Below, in pieces: positions 33,572-41,369 of a stretch of DNA of 64,000 nt. This DNA comes from JBBSDP01 sp038240605. Its GTDB lineage: Bacteria; Planctomycetota; Phycisphaerae; Tepidisphaerales; Tepidisphaeraceae. How positions within the stretch are numbered: the stretch's first letter is position 1; each line of letters opens with the position of its first letter. The position numbers were made by a program, and so were the translations under genes. The DNA lies in contig JBBSDP010000015.1 in assembly GCA_038240605.1 (NCBI GenBank), positions 1-64,000 on the forward strand, in the 5' to 3' direction. Under the pieces are notes generated by a model. The model worked only from the letters and a program-made list of their open reading frames with translations, did not search any database and had not been told where the DNA came from.

Positions 33572-34147
33572 ATGAAAGCGGATCTCTCTGCCCCGGCGTG
33601 CTACGTCGCCCTCGTCCGTGGCATCAACGTTGGCGGGCACAAGATGCTCGCGATGTCCGACGTGCGCGAGATGCTGGAGGAGTTGGGCTTCGCGGACGTG
33701 CGGTCGTTGCTCCAGTCGGGGAACCTGATCTTCGCCGGTCCCGGCAGCGTTGCCGCAACGCTGGAAGCGACCCTCGAGGCGACGGCGGAAAAACGCTTCG
33801 GGTTCCTCCGTCACATCCTCGTGCGAACGGCCCGCGAGTGGGCGGCAATCATCGAGCGCAATCCGTTCCCGGGCGAAGCCGCCCGGGATCCCGGCCATCT
33901 CCTGGTGATGTGCCTGAAAACCAAGCCCGCCGGTTCGGCGGCGAAAGCACTGGAGAAAGCGATCGCAGGTCGCGAAGTCATTCGCCTGGTCGGCCGAGAC
34001 CTCTATATCGTCTACCCGGACGGAGTCGGCCGCTCAAAGCTGACCAATGCCGTTATCGAGCGCACGCTCGACACGCGTGGTACTGCGCGAAACTGGAACA
34101 CGGTCCTGAAAATTCGCGCGTTGATGAATTCCAGTGACCTTGGCTAA
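33572..34147 (+). CDS. DUF1697 family protein
   Basis: 191 residues. It matches the DUF1697 pattern closely: YVALVRGINVGGHKMLAMSD at the start, then LEELGFADVRSLLQSGNLIF, a helical middle (ILVRTAREWAAIIERNPFPG), LYIVYPDGVGRSKLTNAVIE and the ending GTARNWNTVLKIRALM. The family is widespread, cytoplasmic and of unknown function, with a KH-like/ferredoxin-type fold. It is a full-length single gene with no co-directional partner downstream for 370 bp. Confidence 0.9.
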   Translation: MKADLSAPACYVALVRGINVGGHKMLAMSDVREMLEELGFADVRSLLQSGNLIFAGPGSVAATLEATLEATAEKRFGFLRHILVRTAREWAAIIERNPFPGEAARDPGHLLVMCLKTKPAGSAAKALEKAIAGREVIRLVGRDLYIVYPDGVGRSKLTNAVIERTLDTRGTARNWNTVLKIRALMNSSDLG

Positions 34148-34517
34148 ACACAGGAGACGCCGAGCCGGTGTGCCGGACCTTCCAGGAGATCGGAGGCAGT
34201 TCGATGGAGTGCCAGCTCAAACAAATTCCATCCATTCCAATCATCTCACGGCGCGATCGATTGCAACGTTTACAAGTTTCTCGTGGCACGCCTGATGGCT
34301 GATTCGATTTTCACTTCTGGCGCGCGACCATCGTGCGCAGGTCCAGTAATAGCTCGCGCGCCAGCGCGAGCGCGCAGGTTGCCGGACCTAAACTGTTGAA
34401 TTCACGCCATCTTTTTCACATGCGCATTAATCGCGACGCTACTGTGCGCCGCATGATCGCCGACGTTCAACCGCCACTGTCTTAAGTTCGTGCTGTACCC
34501 CCTGCGAAGGAAATCGA
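34148..34517. other. Intergenic region, 370 bp, with one GC-rich hairpin
   Basis: No gene is visible. A perfect 8-bp hairpin lies at 34351-34370 (GCTCGCGC, loop GCCA, GCGCGAGC) without a T-run. The stretch at about 34385-34430 is comparatively A/T-rich and could hold the promoter of the next gene, but no clear consensus is seen. Confidence 0.5.
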
Positions 34518-35366
34518 ATGCGAAAATTGAATGTCGAGCGAAGCGCTGTTGCCACGCATGGCGCTAGCGGATCGTCGGTCATCGAAGTCCTCGAAGGCCG
34601 TCAGCTCCTTTCCGCTACAGCGGTTGCCAATCTCGCCCCCGTAAACTGTGTTCCGCAGGTGGAAGTGTCGCCTGCGGCGCGGTCAAGAGTCATGGCTGGC
34701 AAGACCCGATCCGAAGTGGTCAAGATCCGTAACACGAGCGCCCAGCGTCTCACCGAGCAGGTCACGATCACGCTCGCGCCCTCGACCGACGGAACCTCTG
34801 CCTGCGGGTGCTATAGCACGCCGAGCGTAACGCGCACGCTGAGTATCAGGGCGCACGGCTCGGCTAGCGTCCGCATTCCCTTCATCGCACCGACGACGCT
34901 GGCCACGGGCAAGTATCAGACAGTGGCCACGGTGCAAGTGGGCGCCACCACTATCCGTGCCGCCGCGACCCGGTCTTACAGCCTGGTGCTGCCGCCGGCG
35001 CCTTTAGCCACGTCAAATCTGGTCGGCTCCTATTTCGGCATCATCAGCGGAAGCAGCACGAGCCACGGCAACGTCATGGACAGCCAGGCCACGTTCAGCT
35101 GGAACACTACCGAGCAGACGACCGACCACCTGAGCGGCGTCTTTTCCGTGGGCACGGGCCTGGTCATCGGCACCATGACCGGCCAGGAACTCGACAACAG
35201 TCGAATCCACTTCACCCTCAAGTCAGATCACCTCAAGTACGAGATCACTGGCCGGCTCCTTCCGGACGGCGTGACGATCAAAGGCACCTTCCAAGGCACG
35301 GTCGCGAAGACCCTCTTCACCGGCGTCGAAGGCACCTTCAAGATCACGCGGCAACCGGCCGCTTAG
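34518..35366 (+). CDS. Exported protein with a LEPR-XLL-like motif, unknown function
   Basis: 282 residues. The N-terminus has IEVLEGRQLLSATAVANL (residues ~22-39), a LEPR-XLL-like motif followed by Ser-Ala, as in many surface or exported planctomycete proteins. Residues ~50-155 are beta-rich with repeated Thr/Ser (QVTITLAPSTDGTSACG, SASVRIPFIAPTTLATG), suggesting an Ig-like or CARDB-like domain. The C-terminal ~120 residues form another beta domain (LVGSYFGIISGSSTSHG, LSGVFSVGTGLVIGTMTG). AAGGAAAT lies just upstream of the ATG. The MITE-like element is inserted 24 bp after its stop codon. Confidence 0.65.
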   Translation: MRKLNVERSAVATHGASGSSVIEVLEGRQLLSATAVANLAPVNCVPQVEVSPAARSRVMAGKTRSEVVKIRNTSAQRLTEQVTITLAPSTDGTSACGCYSTPSVTRTLSIRAHGSASVRIPFIAPTTLATGKYQTVATVQVGATTIRAAATRSYSLVLPPAPLATSNLVGSYFGIISGSSTSHGNVMDSQATFSWNTTEQTTDHLSGVFSVGTGLVIGTMTGQELDNSRIHFTLKSDHLKYEITGRLLPDGVTIKGTFQGTVAKTLFTGVEGTFKITRQPAA

Positions 35367-35382
35367 AATCAGATCGAGCAAA

Positions 35383-35390
35383 ACAATTCA
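35383..35390. repeat. Target-site duplication, left copy
   Basis: ACAATTCA directly abuts the left end of the element at 35391 and is repeated exactly at its right end (35791-35798). An 8-bp direct repeat outside inverted ends is the mark of transposition. Confidence 0.85.
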
Positions 35391-35790
35391 GGTTCTTCCG
35401 GTTGATGCGTAGATACATATGAGCCATTGGTTCACAAGGGCTTACGATTGACCGCAGAGATCGTGTCTTTCAAGGAGGGCCACGCAAGTGCATGCATGGT
35501 TGCGCCCCTGACTGGCGGTCTGGCGGAAGAGGGGCTAGAAGGAGGTTGGTCCGGGCAAGTAGGCGTTGCCGGGCTCCGGAAGGGCTGCTTATTGTAGGTC
35601 GAAACCTCGCAGTTCGTTGGAACAGCCTGGGGTTCACTGCGGCCATGACCCGCCGTGTGATCAATGGGATGGCCGCCAGTGGCAAGATCCCGTTCCCTGA
35701 GCGAACGTCGCGAAAACCGACTCACGAGCATCATCGTAAGTCCTTGTCATTTCAAAGGCCAGGACTATCTACGCATCAACCGGATGAACC
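35391..35790. mobile_element. 400-bp MITE-like non-autonomous transposable element
   Basis: The ends are inverted repeats of 25 bp with one mismatch: left 35391-35415 (begins GGTTCTTCCGGTTGATG), right 35766-35790 on the opposite strand (begins GGTTCATCCGGTTGATG). A second pair of mirrored motifs lies at identical distance from each end: ACAAGGGCTTACGAT at 35434-35448 and the complement of ACAAGGACTTACGAT at 35733-35747. Perfect 8-bp direct repeats (ACAATTCA) flank it. No transposase is encoded. A weak trace of an excisionase-like helix-turn-helix (INGMAASGKIPFPE in a plus frame near 35660-35700) may be chance. The GGTTC start and 8-bp duplication fit the ISL3 family, but that is inference. 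Confidence 0.85.
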
Positions 35791-35798
35791 ACAATTCA
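35791..35798. repeat. Target-site duplication, right copy
   Basis: ACAATTCA, identical to 35383-35390, directly follows the right inverted end at 35790. Confidence 0.85.
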
Positions 35799-35799
35799 A

Positions 35800-35820
35800 C
35801 CGCGGATCACGCGGATGATC
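35800..35820. repeat. Short 9-nt word repeat beside the element
   Basis: Two and a third copies of a 9-nt word (CCGCGGATC, ACGCGGATG, ATC) follow the right target duplication. The element appears to have inserted next to such a repeat. No other role is seen. Confidence 0.35.
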
Positions 35821-35852
35821 TGTAAGTCGGATCAGGTATACTTGAAGCGCAA

Positions 35853-36218
35853 ATGACGCACGCGCTCGACTACGCAGGGGATCGAGATACCCGAATCCCG
35901 GGTCCGCGCTTCGGGTATTTCGCCCTGCTCGCGCTTTCGATCCTCTGCCTCGGCTGCACGGCGTTTCTCTTCTGCATCGAAGTTAGTGGCGACGCCTACG
36001 CGCCACTCTTAGGGCTCTACTTGGGCCTTCCCCTCATCGTCGCGCAATTTCTGATCGCCGGCGTACCCGCCTTCATCTATGCAGGACGTCAACGCGGACG
36101 AGTCGGAAAGAAGGCACTCTTGATCCTGGTCATCATTCCCTTGTTCGCGACTGCGGCCGCGGGTGCAGGTGTTGTACTCTCCCTCGCGCTTCCCAGAACC
36201 CACGGAAGCCCGTGCTGA
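35853..36218 (+). CDS. Small membrane protein, three helices, unknown function
   Basis: 121 residues with three predicted membrane helices: YFALLALSILCLGCTAFLFC (~22-41), LLGLYLGLPLIVAQFLIAGV (~52-71) and ALLILVIIPLFATAAAGAGV (~88-107). A polar segment with RQRGRVGKK separates the last two. The N-terminus is hydrophilic. No family is recognised. It starts 62 bp after the MITE-like element and is followed by the 3-methyladenine glycosylase gene 45 bp downstream. Confidence 0.6.
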   Translation: MTHALDYAGDRDTRIPGPRFGYFALLALSILCLGCTAFLFCIEVSGDAYAPLLGLYLGLPLIVAQFLIAGVPAFIYAGRQRGRVGKKALLILVIIPLFATAAAGAGVVLSLALPRTHGSPC

Positions 36219-36263
36219 CATTTCCATCGTCTCGGCGTCTCCACGATAAGATAATTTTCCCGT

Positions 36264-36829
36264 ATGAACGCCAAGCCACGCCAACGCTGCACCTGGGCCC
36301 AGAGCGACCCGCTGCTGATCGCTTACCATGACGAAGAATGGGGCAGGCCCGAGCACGACAGCCGGGCGCTGTGGGAAAAGCTGATGCTCGACGGCTTTCA
36401 GGCCGGCCTCTCCTGGATCACGATCCTTCGCAAGCGCGATGCCTTCCGTAAAGCGTTCGCCGGCTTCGACGTGGAAAGGGTCTCGCGTTTCGGCCCGGCC
36501 GACGTCGATCGCCTGCTCGCCAATCCCGGCATCATCCGCTCGCGAGCCAAGATCGAGGCGACGATCGGCAATGCCCGCGCCTACCTGGCGATGGCCGACG
36601 CCGGTGAAGATTTCTCGACCTTCGACTGGAAACTTGCGGGTAATGCTCCGATCATCGGCAATGGCCGCGACGTTCCCGCCAGGACTCCCCTCTCTGAAGA
36701 AATGTCGGCCGCATTGAAGCGGCGCGGCTTCAAGTTCGTCGGGCCGGTGATCGTCTATGCATGGATGAGGCCAGCGGCATCGTCGACGATCACACGATCG
36801 GATGCTTCCGCCGCCGCAAGGTGAAGTAA
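36264..36829 (+). pseudogene. tag: DNA-3-methyladenine glycosylase I with a 3' frameshift
   Basis: The frame from 36264 gives a Tag protein that is normal up to about residue 168: RCTWAQSDPLLIAYHDEEWG with zinc ligands C9 and H22, LMLDGFQAGLSWITILRKRD, and FVGPVIVYAWM. It then ends abnormally (RPAASSTITRSDASAAAR, stop at 36824). In another frame the same DNA continues as ASGIVDDHTIGCFRRRK with a stop at 36827-36829, which is the expected Tag C-terminus holding the other two zinc ligands (His and Cys). Restoring one base between 36765 and 36769 (a C in ATG-CAG-GCC) would join the frames. Tag removes 3-methyladenine from alkylated DNA. Either a recent inactivating deletion or a sequencing error. 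Confidence 0.85.
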
Positions 36830-36890
36830 AGTTCCCGATCGCGGCACCCGCCGGTTGCATGCCCCCTTGCTCCCTGTTACCACAGCGGCG

Positions 36891-37478
36891 ATGTCCATCC
36901 TGTCTGACATTCTTTCCCACAACCACCATTTCGTGGAGCGGCGGGAGTATGAGCCGTTCCTGACTGACCAGTTCCCCGACAAACGGCTGGTCGTGCTCAC
37001 CTGCATGGACACGCGCCTCGTCGAGCTGCTGCCGCGGGCCATGAACCTGCGCAACGGGGACGCGAAGGTCATCAAGAACGCGGGGGCGATCGTCTCCCAC
37101 CCGTTCGGCAGCGTCATGCGCAGCATGCTGGTTGCGGTTTACGAGCTGATGGCAGCGGAGGTGGCGGTAGTCGGTCATTACGGCTGCGGCATGACTGGAC
37201 TGAGCTGCGCGCGCGTCCTCCAGAAGGCCGTCGACCGCGGCGTTTCGCCCGATACGCTGAAGACCCTCGAGGCCTCCGGCATAGACCTCAAACGCTGGCT
37301 GACCGGTTTCGACTCCCCCGAGGACGGCGTGCGCCAGAGCGTCGCCGTCATCCGCCAACATCCCCTCCTGCCCAAAGACGTCCCGGTCCACGGCCTGATG
37401 ATCTGCCCGGAGACAGGTCGGCTCGACCTGCTGAGCGACGGCACCATCGGCGGAGCCGATAACCCGCACGATTTCTGA
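36891..37478 (+). CDS. Beta-class carbonic anhydrase
   Basis: 195 residues from the ATG at 36891; an upstream start at 36855 is possible but adds no conserved residues. The zinc site and active-site pair are present: C38, D40 and R42 in VVLTCMDTRL, then H96 and C99 in VVGHYGCGMTG. NAGAIVSHPFGSVMRS is also typical of the short YtiB-like beta-carbonic anhydrases. It interconverts carbon dioxide and bicarbonate in the cytoplasm. It stands 62 bp after the disrupted tag gene. The C-terminal part (VPVHGLMICPETGRLDLL) matches the family's closing strand. Confidence 0.93.
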   Translation: MSILSDILSHNHHFVERREYEPFLTDQFPDKRLVVLTCMDTRLVELLPRAMNLRNGDAKVIKNAGAIVSHPFGSVMRSMLVAVYELMAAEVAVVGHYGCGMTGLSCARVLQKAVDRGVSPDTLKTLEASGIDLKRWLTGFDSPEDGVRQSVAVIRQHPLLPKDVPVHGLMICPETGRLDLLSDGTIGGADNPHDF

Positions 37479-37672
37479 AGTATTGCCGCGAAGTGGCGGT
37501 TCCCGTATGATTTGCGACGCTCGGTGCGGGCGGACGTTCCGTCTGCGGCAACCCGATTCGATCGGCCGGCAAAGCGTGGATGCCGGCGATTTCTTTTTTA
37601 TATGGCCACGCACAACACAGGTCGGGCTGCGGCACGCGCACATGCGCATTCTTGCGGCCCCTAACGCTTCCT
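37479..37672 (+). promoter_or_regulatory. Leader of rpsA with two hairpins and a T-rich run
   Basis: The 194-bp spacer before the S1 gene holds a hairpin around 37531-37550 (GCGGACG...CGTCTGC, one G-U pair) and another formed by GCCGGC at 37565-37570 and 37582-37587, followed by a T-rich run (TTTCTTTTTT, about 37589-37598). The second could end transcription from the carbonic anhydrase gene or act as an attenuator in the rpsA leader. Ribosomal protein S1 mRNA leaders are known to be autoregulated in other bacteria; whether this one is, is inference. Confidence 0.35.
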
Positions 37673-39439
37673 ATGGTCGATTACAACCTGATCAATTCCC
37701 TGGGCAACATGGACTCCGAGGTAGACAGCGCCGTGGCAACGGCCCTGGGCGAGGCCGCGGATGATTTGAGCAAGCTGGTGAGCGGCGACGAGGTGCAGGA
37801 CTTCACCCCCGGCGCCATCATCAAGGGCCGTGTCAGCAGCGTGGCGGGCGATGACTTCGTCGTCGAGCTCGGCCTCAAGAGCGAAGGCATCCTCGAACGA
37901 TCGGAGTTCGATGAGCCGGAGAACGTGAAGATCGGCGACGAAGTGCGCGTCCTCCTCGAAGACGTCGAGGGCGACACCGGGTTGGTGAAGATCTCCAAGC
38001 GCAAGGCAGATCGCATCATCAACTGGGAAGCGATCATGAAGTCCAAGAAGGAGGGCGACCCGGTCTCCGGCAAGGTCACCAAGAAGATCAAGGGCGGCCT
38101 CCTGGTGGACATCGGCGTCCCCGTCTTCCTCCCCGCCAGCCAGGTGGACATCCGCCGGCCCGGCGAAATCAGCGACTGGATCGGCCGCTCGATCGACGCG
38201 GTCATCCTCAAGATCGACGAAGAGCGGCGCAACATCGTTATCTCCCGCCGCAAGCTCATCGAGCAGCAGCGCGAGGAGATGAAGCGCAAGACGATCGACG
38301 GCCTCCAGATCGGCCAGGTCCGCAAGGGAACGGTCAAGAACATCGCCGACTTCGGCGCGTTCATCGACCTGGGCGGCATCGACGGTCTCTTGCACATCAC
38401 CGACATGTCATGGGGCCGGGTCAACCACCCCAGCGACATGCTCAAGATCGACCAGGAGATCGAGATCAAGGTCCTCTCGATCGACAAAGAAAAAGAGAAG
38501 ATCGCGCTGGGACTCAAGCAGAAGGACGCCAGCCCCTGGGAGAACATCGAGCTGAAGTACCCGGTCGGCAGCGTGCACGAGGCGGAAGTCGTCAACATCA
38601 TGTCCTACGGCGCGTTCTGCAAGCTCGAGGAAGGCGTCGAGGGGCTGGTGCACATCAGCGAGATGAGCTGGACCAAGCGAATCAACCACCCCAGCGAGGT
38701 CGTCGCCCAGGGCCAGAAGGTCAAGGTCAAGATCCTCGAGATCAACAAGGACAAGCAGGAGATCTCGCTGGGCATGAAGCAGGTCGAGGAGAACCCCTGG
38801 GAACGCGTGGCGGAGAAGTACCCGCCCGGCTCGGTGGTCGAAGGCAAGGTGCGGAACATCGCCAACTACGGGGCGTTCGTCGAGATCGAGGAAGGCATCG
38901 ACGGCCTGCTGCACGTCAGCGACCTGTCGTGGACCAAGAAGATCGGCCACCCCAGCGAAGTGCTCAAGAAGGGCGAAAGCGTCCGGGCGGTCGTCCTCAG
39001 CGTCGATCAGGAAAAGCAGCGGATCGCATTGGGACTCAAGCAGATGCAGGAAGATCCCTGGACTACGGTCATCCCCGCCAACTACCGGCCGGGCATGGTC
39101 GTCAAAGGGCAGGTCACCAAGATCGCCAACTTCGGCGTCTTCGTGGAACTGGAGTCCGGCCTCGAAGGCCTGCTGCACATCAGCGAGATCAGCGACCAGA
39201 AGGTCGAGAAGCCCGAAGACCAACTTAAGGTGGGGCAGGACCTGGAAGTCAAGATCCTTCGCGTCGACAGCGACGAGCGGAAGATCGGCCTGTCGCTCAA
39301 GCGTGCCCAATGGGCCGCCGAAGAGCTGGCCCGCGAGGATGCCCGCTCGCAGCGCGCCGAGAAGCGCGGCCTGCGCGGCGGCCTGGAAGGCGGCGAGCAG
39401 AGCGCCGGCCTGGGCGATCTGAAGATCGAGGACGAATAA
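37673..39439 (+). CDS. rpsA: Ribosomal protein S1
   Basis: 588 residues from the ATG at 37673 (VDYNLINSLGNMDSEVDSAV); an upstream start at 37580 lies in the leader and is unlikely. Six S1 (OB-fold) repeats can be counted, each with a GxVxxIxxFGAFVxL-type core: FTPGAIIKGRVSSVAGDDFV, GDPVSGKVTKKIKGGLLVDI, VRKGTVKNIADFGAFIDLGG, VHEAEVVNIMSYGAFCKLEE, VVEGKVRNIANYGAFVEIEE and VVKGQVTKIANFGVFVELES. S1 binds mRNA on the 30S subunit and helps initiation on messages with weak Shine-Dalgarno sites, which suits this genome. A charged tail (QRAEKRGLRGGLEGGEQ) ends the protein. A strong terminator follows. Confidence 0.96.
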   Translation: MVDYNLINSLGNMDSEVDSAVATALGEAADDLSKLVSGDEVQDFTPGAIIKGRVSSVAGDDFVVELGLKSEGILERSEFDEPENVKIGDEVRVLLEDVEGDTGLVKISKRKADRIINWEAIMKSKKEGDPVSGKVTKKIKGGLLVDIGVPVFLPASQVDIRRPGEISDWIGRSIDAVILKIDEERRNIVISRRKLIEQQREEMKRKTIDGLQIGQVRKGTVKNIADFGAFIDLGGIDGLLHITDMSWGRVNHPSDMLKIDQEIEIKVLSIDKEKEKIALGLKQKDASPWENIELKYPVGSVHEAEVVNIMSYGAFCKLEEGVEGLVHISEMSWTKRINHPSEVVAQGQKVKVKILEINKDKQEISLGMKQVEENPWERVAEKYPPGSVVEGKVRNIANYGAFVEIEEGIDGLLHVSDLSWTKKIGHPSEVLKKGESVRAVVLSVDQEKQRIALGLKQMQEDPWTTVIPANYRPGMVVKGQVTKIANFGVFVELESGLEGLLHISEISDQKVEKPEDQLKVGQDLEVKILRVDSDERKIGLSLKRAQWAAEELAREDARSQRAEKRGLRGGLEGGEQSAGLGDLKIEDE

Positions 39440-39463
39440 CTTCGCCGGTTACGCCTGAAAACC

Positions 39464-39494
39464 GGGCCGCCCCTTTGGGGGCGGCCTTTTTTTT
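39464..39494 (+). terminator. Intrinsic terminator of rpsA
   Basis: A 9-bp GC stem (GGCCGCCCC at 39465-39473 with GGGGCGGCC at 39478-39486) and a 4-nt loop are followed by eight T residues (39487-39494), 24 bp after the rpsA stop. This is the clearest Rho-independent terminator in the window. Confidence 0.95.
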
Positions 39495-39762
39495 AGCCAA
39501 TTCCCCCGGTTCGGTTCAGCCAGGACGTCATTCCCGATCGTTTGCCCCTACTCCTGTCACAAATTGCCATGCTGGCCCGGCGTGGTGTTATCCGACGTTG
39601 ATAAACGAGCCATCCCGACAAAGTACCCCACCGGCGCGACCGATACGGCTGATACAGGGCCGCCGCGCGGACCAGTCTGCGCGGCGGGTTGCGATCCACG
39701 TAGATCGCGCGCTGTGCGTTACGCTCCTGTCGTGACGCACGCGCGCCAGGCGGTGGCAGACT
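39495..39762. other. Upstream region of the sigma-factor gene
   Basis: About 268 bp between the rpsA terminator and the sigma gene hold no gene. Several frames are open because the sequence is GC-rich, but none has a protein-like composition. Promoters for the sigma gene must lie here; no clear -35/-10 pair could be picked out. Confidence 0.45.
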
Positions 39763-40596
39763 ATGGCGTCGTCGACAGCCGTTCAAACCGGGTTGCAGCT
39801 CTACCTCCGGCAGATCAACGAATCGGGCCTGCTCAACGGCGATCAGGAGAAGGAGCTCGCCCGCCGGATCATCAACGACAACGACCCCGAAGCCCGCGAG
39901 CGGATGGTGCGCTCCAACCTTCGCCTCGTCGTGAACATCGCCAAGCATTACGTCAACCGCGGCCTCACCCTCCCCGACCTGATCGAGGAAGGGAACATCG
40001 GCCTGATCAAGGCGGTCGAAGGGTTCGACCCGGACAACGGCTGCCGCTTCAGCACCTACGCCTCGTGGTGGATCAAGCAGGCGATCAAGCGGGCGCTAAT
40101 CAACAGCGTCCAGCCGATCCACATCCCCGCGTACATGGTGGAGATGATGGCGAAGCTGCGCGTGGCGATGCGCGAGCTGGAGGACCGGCTCGGCCGCCTC
40201 CCCAGCAACGAAGAGCTCTCGGCCCATATGAAGCTCTCCCCCAAGAACCTGAAGATCATCCGCAAGGCGGTGAAGGCCTACAGCTCCCCCACGCAGTCCG
40301 GCTCGGACGATGGCGAGCTGACGATCAACGAGCTGGTCGCCGACACGCACAACCCCACCCCCGACGAAGAGGTGTGCGGCAACGACGAGCTGCGCCACCT
40401 CGGCGAGCTGCTCGAGTCGATCGACGACCGGGCCGCCCGCATCCTCAAGCTCCGCTACGGCCTGGAAGGCGAAGACCCGATGACCCTCAAGCAGATCGGC
40501 GAGCGCATCGGCCTCACCCGCGAGCGCGTCCGCCAGATCGAACACGAGTCGTTGGCCAAACTGCGCAATGCGATGGTGGCAGCAAGAGACAAGTAG
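39763..40596 (+). CDS. RNA polymerase primary-type sigma factor (group 1/2 sigma-70)
   Basis: 277 residues. Regions 1.2 to 4.2 are complete: LQLYLRQINESGLLNGDQEK (1.2), MVRSNLRLVVNIAKHYVNRG and EEGNIGLIKAVEGFD with FSTYASWWIKQAIKRAL (2), the region 3 helices, and MTLKQIGERIGLTRERVRQI with EHESLAKLR (4.2). There is no acidic region 1.1 and no long non-conserved region, so it is much shorter than E. coli RpoD (613 residues) and resembles the compact SigA/RpoS-like factors of planctomycetes. It directs RNA polymerase to promoters. It may be the main or an alternative housekeeping sigma factor; the sequence alone cannot decide. Confidence 0.92.
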   Translation: MASSTAVQTGLQLYLRQINESGLLNGDQEKELARRIINDNDPEARERMVRSNLRLVVNIAKHYVNRGLTLPDLIEEGNIGLIKAVEGFDPDNGCRFSTYASWWIKQAIKRALINSVQPIHIPAYMVEMMAKLRVAMRELEDRLGRLPSNEELSAHMKLSPKNLKIIRKAVKAYSSPTQSGSDDGELTINELVADTHNPTPDEEVCGNDELRHLGELLESIDDRAARILKLRYGLEGEDPMTLKQIGERIGLTRERVRQIEHESLAKLRNAMVAARDK

Positions 40597-40685
40597 GAAG
40601 TGAAGTAAAAAGGAAAAAGTAGAAAAGGAGAAAGTGAAGCGGCAAATCCGGCGTTGCCGCTTTTCCTTTCTACTTTTTACTTGGC
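40597..40685. repeat. Purine-rich word repeats forming a long imperfect hairpin
   Basis: Directly after the sigma-gene stop the plus strand is almost pure purine with repeated AAAGTAG/AAAAGGA-like words (about 40597-40645). A complementary pyrimidine-rich arm follows (about 40655-40685). The inner stem is perfect (GCGGCAA with TTGCCGC), and the outer arms pair through AAAAAGTAGAAA and TTTCTACTTTTT. The long T/C-rich arm after the stem could end transcription, although it is not a clean T-run. Confidence 0.7.
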
Positions 40686-40726
40686 AGCCTTCGCATTTCG
40701 CGAAGGACACGTTACTTTCTGCGGGC

Positions 40727-41248
40727 ATGACCGAAGAACTCCGGCGGCTGATCCGCGACATTCCTGATTTTCCGAAGAAGGGGATCCTCTTTCGCGACAT
40801 CACGCCGCTGCTAGCGAACCCCTCTGGGTTGGCGCTGGCGATCGAGTTGCTGGCCAATCCATTTCGCGGCAAGAACATCGATTTGGTCGTTGGCGCCGAG
40901 AGCCGTGGGTTCATCTTCGGGACTGCCGTCGCTTGTTGTTTGTCGGCGGGGTTCGTCATCGTCCGCAAGCCGGGCAAGCTCCCCCACCTCACGATCACGC
41001 GTCAGTACGACTTGGAATACGGCAAGGATTCGCTGGAGATGCACGCCGATGCGATCGTGAAGGGGCAGCGCGTCCTGGTGGTCGATGACCTGCTCGCCAC
41101 CGGCGGCACGCTCAAGGCCTGCTGCGAACTGGTCGCGCAACTCGGAGGTGAGGTCGTGGGCGCGGCGGTGCTGATTGAGCTGGCCGGCCTTGGCGGACGC
41201 AAGAAGGTGGCGCCGCATCCGGTCCTCTCGGTCATCACCTACGATTGA
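40727..41248 (+). CDS. apt: Adenine phosphoribosyltransferase
   Basis: 173 residues from the ATG at 40727 (MTEELRRLIRDIPDFPKKGI), the usual Apt start; the longer frame runs into the hairpin repeat. Conserved blocks: FRDITPLLANP, VVGAESRGFIFGTAVA, VRKPGKLPHLTITRQYDLEYG and the PRPP-binding loop VLVVDDLLATGGTLKA. The enzyme salvages adenine by joining it to PRPP to make AMP in the cytoplasm. Length and motifs match the family exactly. It lies 130 bp after the sigma-factor gene in the same direction. Confidence 0.97.
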   Translation: MTEELRRLIRDIPDFPKKGILFRDITPLLANPSGLALAIELLANPFRGKNIDLVVGAESRGFIFGTAVACCLSAGFVIVRKPGKLPHLTITRQYDLEYGKDSLEMHADAIVKGQRVLVVDDLLATGGTLKACCELVAQLGGEVVGAAVLIELAGLGGRKKVAPHPVLSVITYD

Positions 41249-41369
41249 TCGTGACTGCCTCACCTCCACCGATGACACTTTCTTCACCCATTCTTAAATC
41301 TTGTGCCATGCTCTTGTGGCGGCGAAGTCGTCGGGTATAAGCGTTGCACCACCGCCGCGCGCAACGGAC

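Noticed and set aside
35432..35734. 100-codon minus-strand frame inside the MITE-like element as a transposase
   Set aside because: It is far too short, has no DDE or helix-turn-helix motif and contains many Pro/Ser/Thr residues; the element is better described as non-autonomous.
36009..37649. A 546-codon open frame on the minus strand
   Set aside because: It overlaps the tag, carbonic anhydrase and small membrane protein genes on the other strand and shows no protein-like features.
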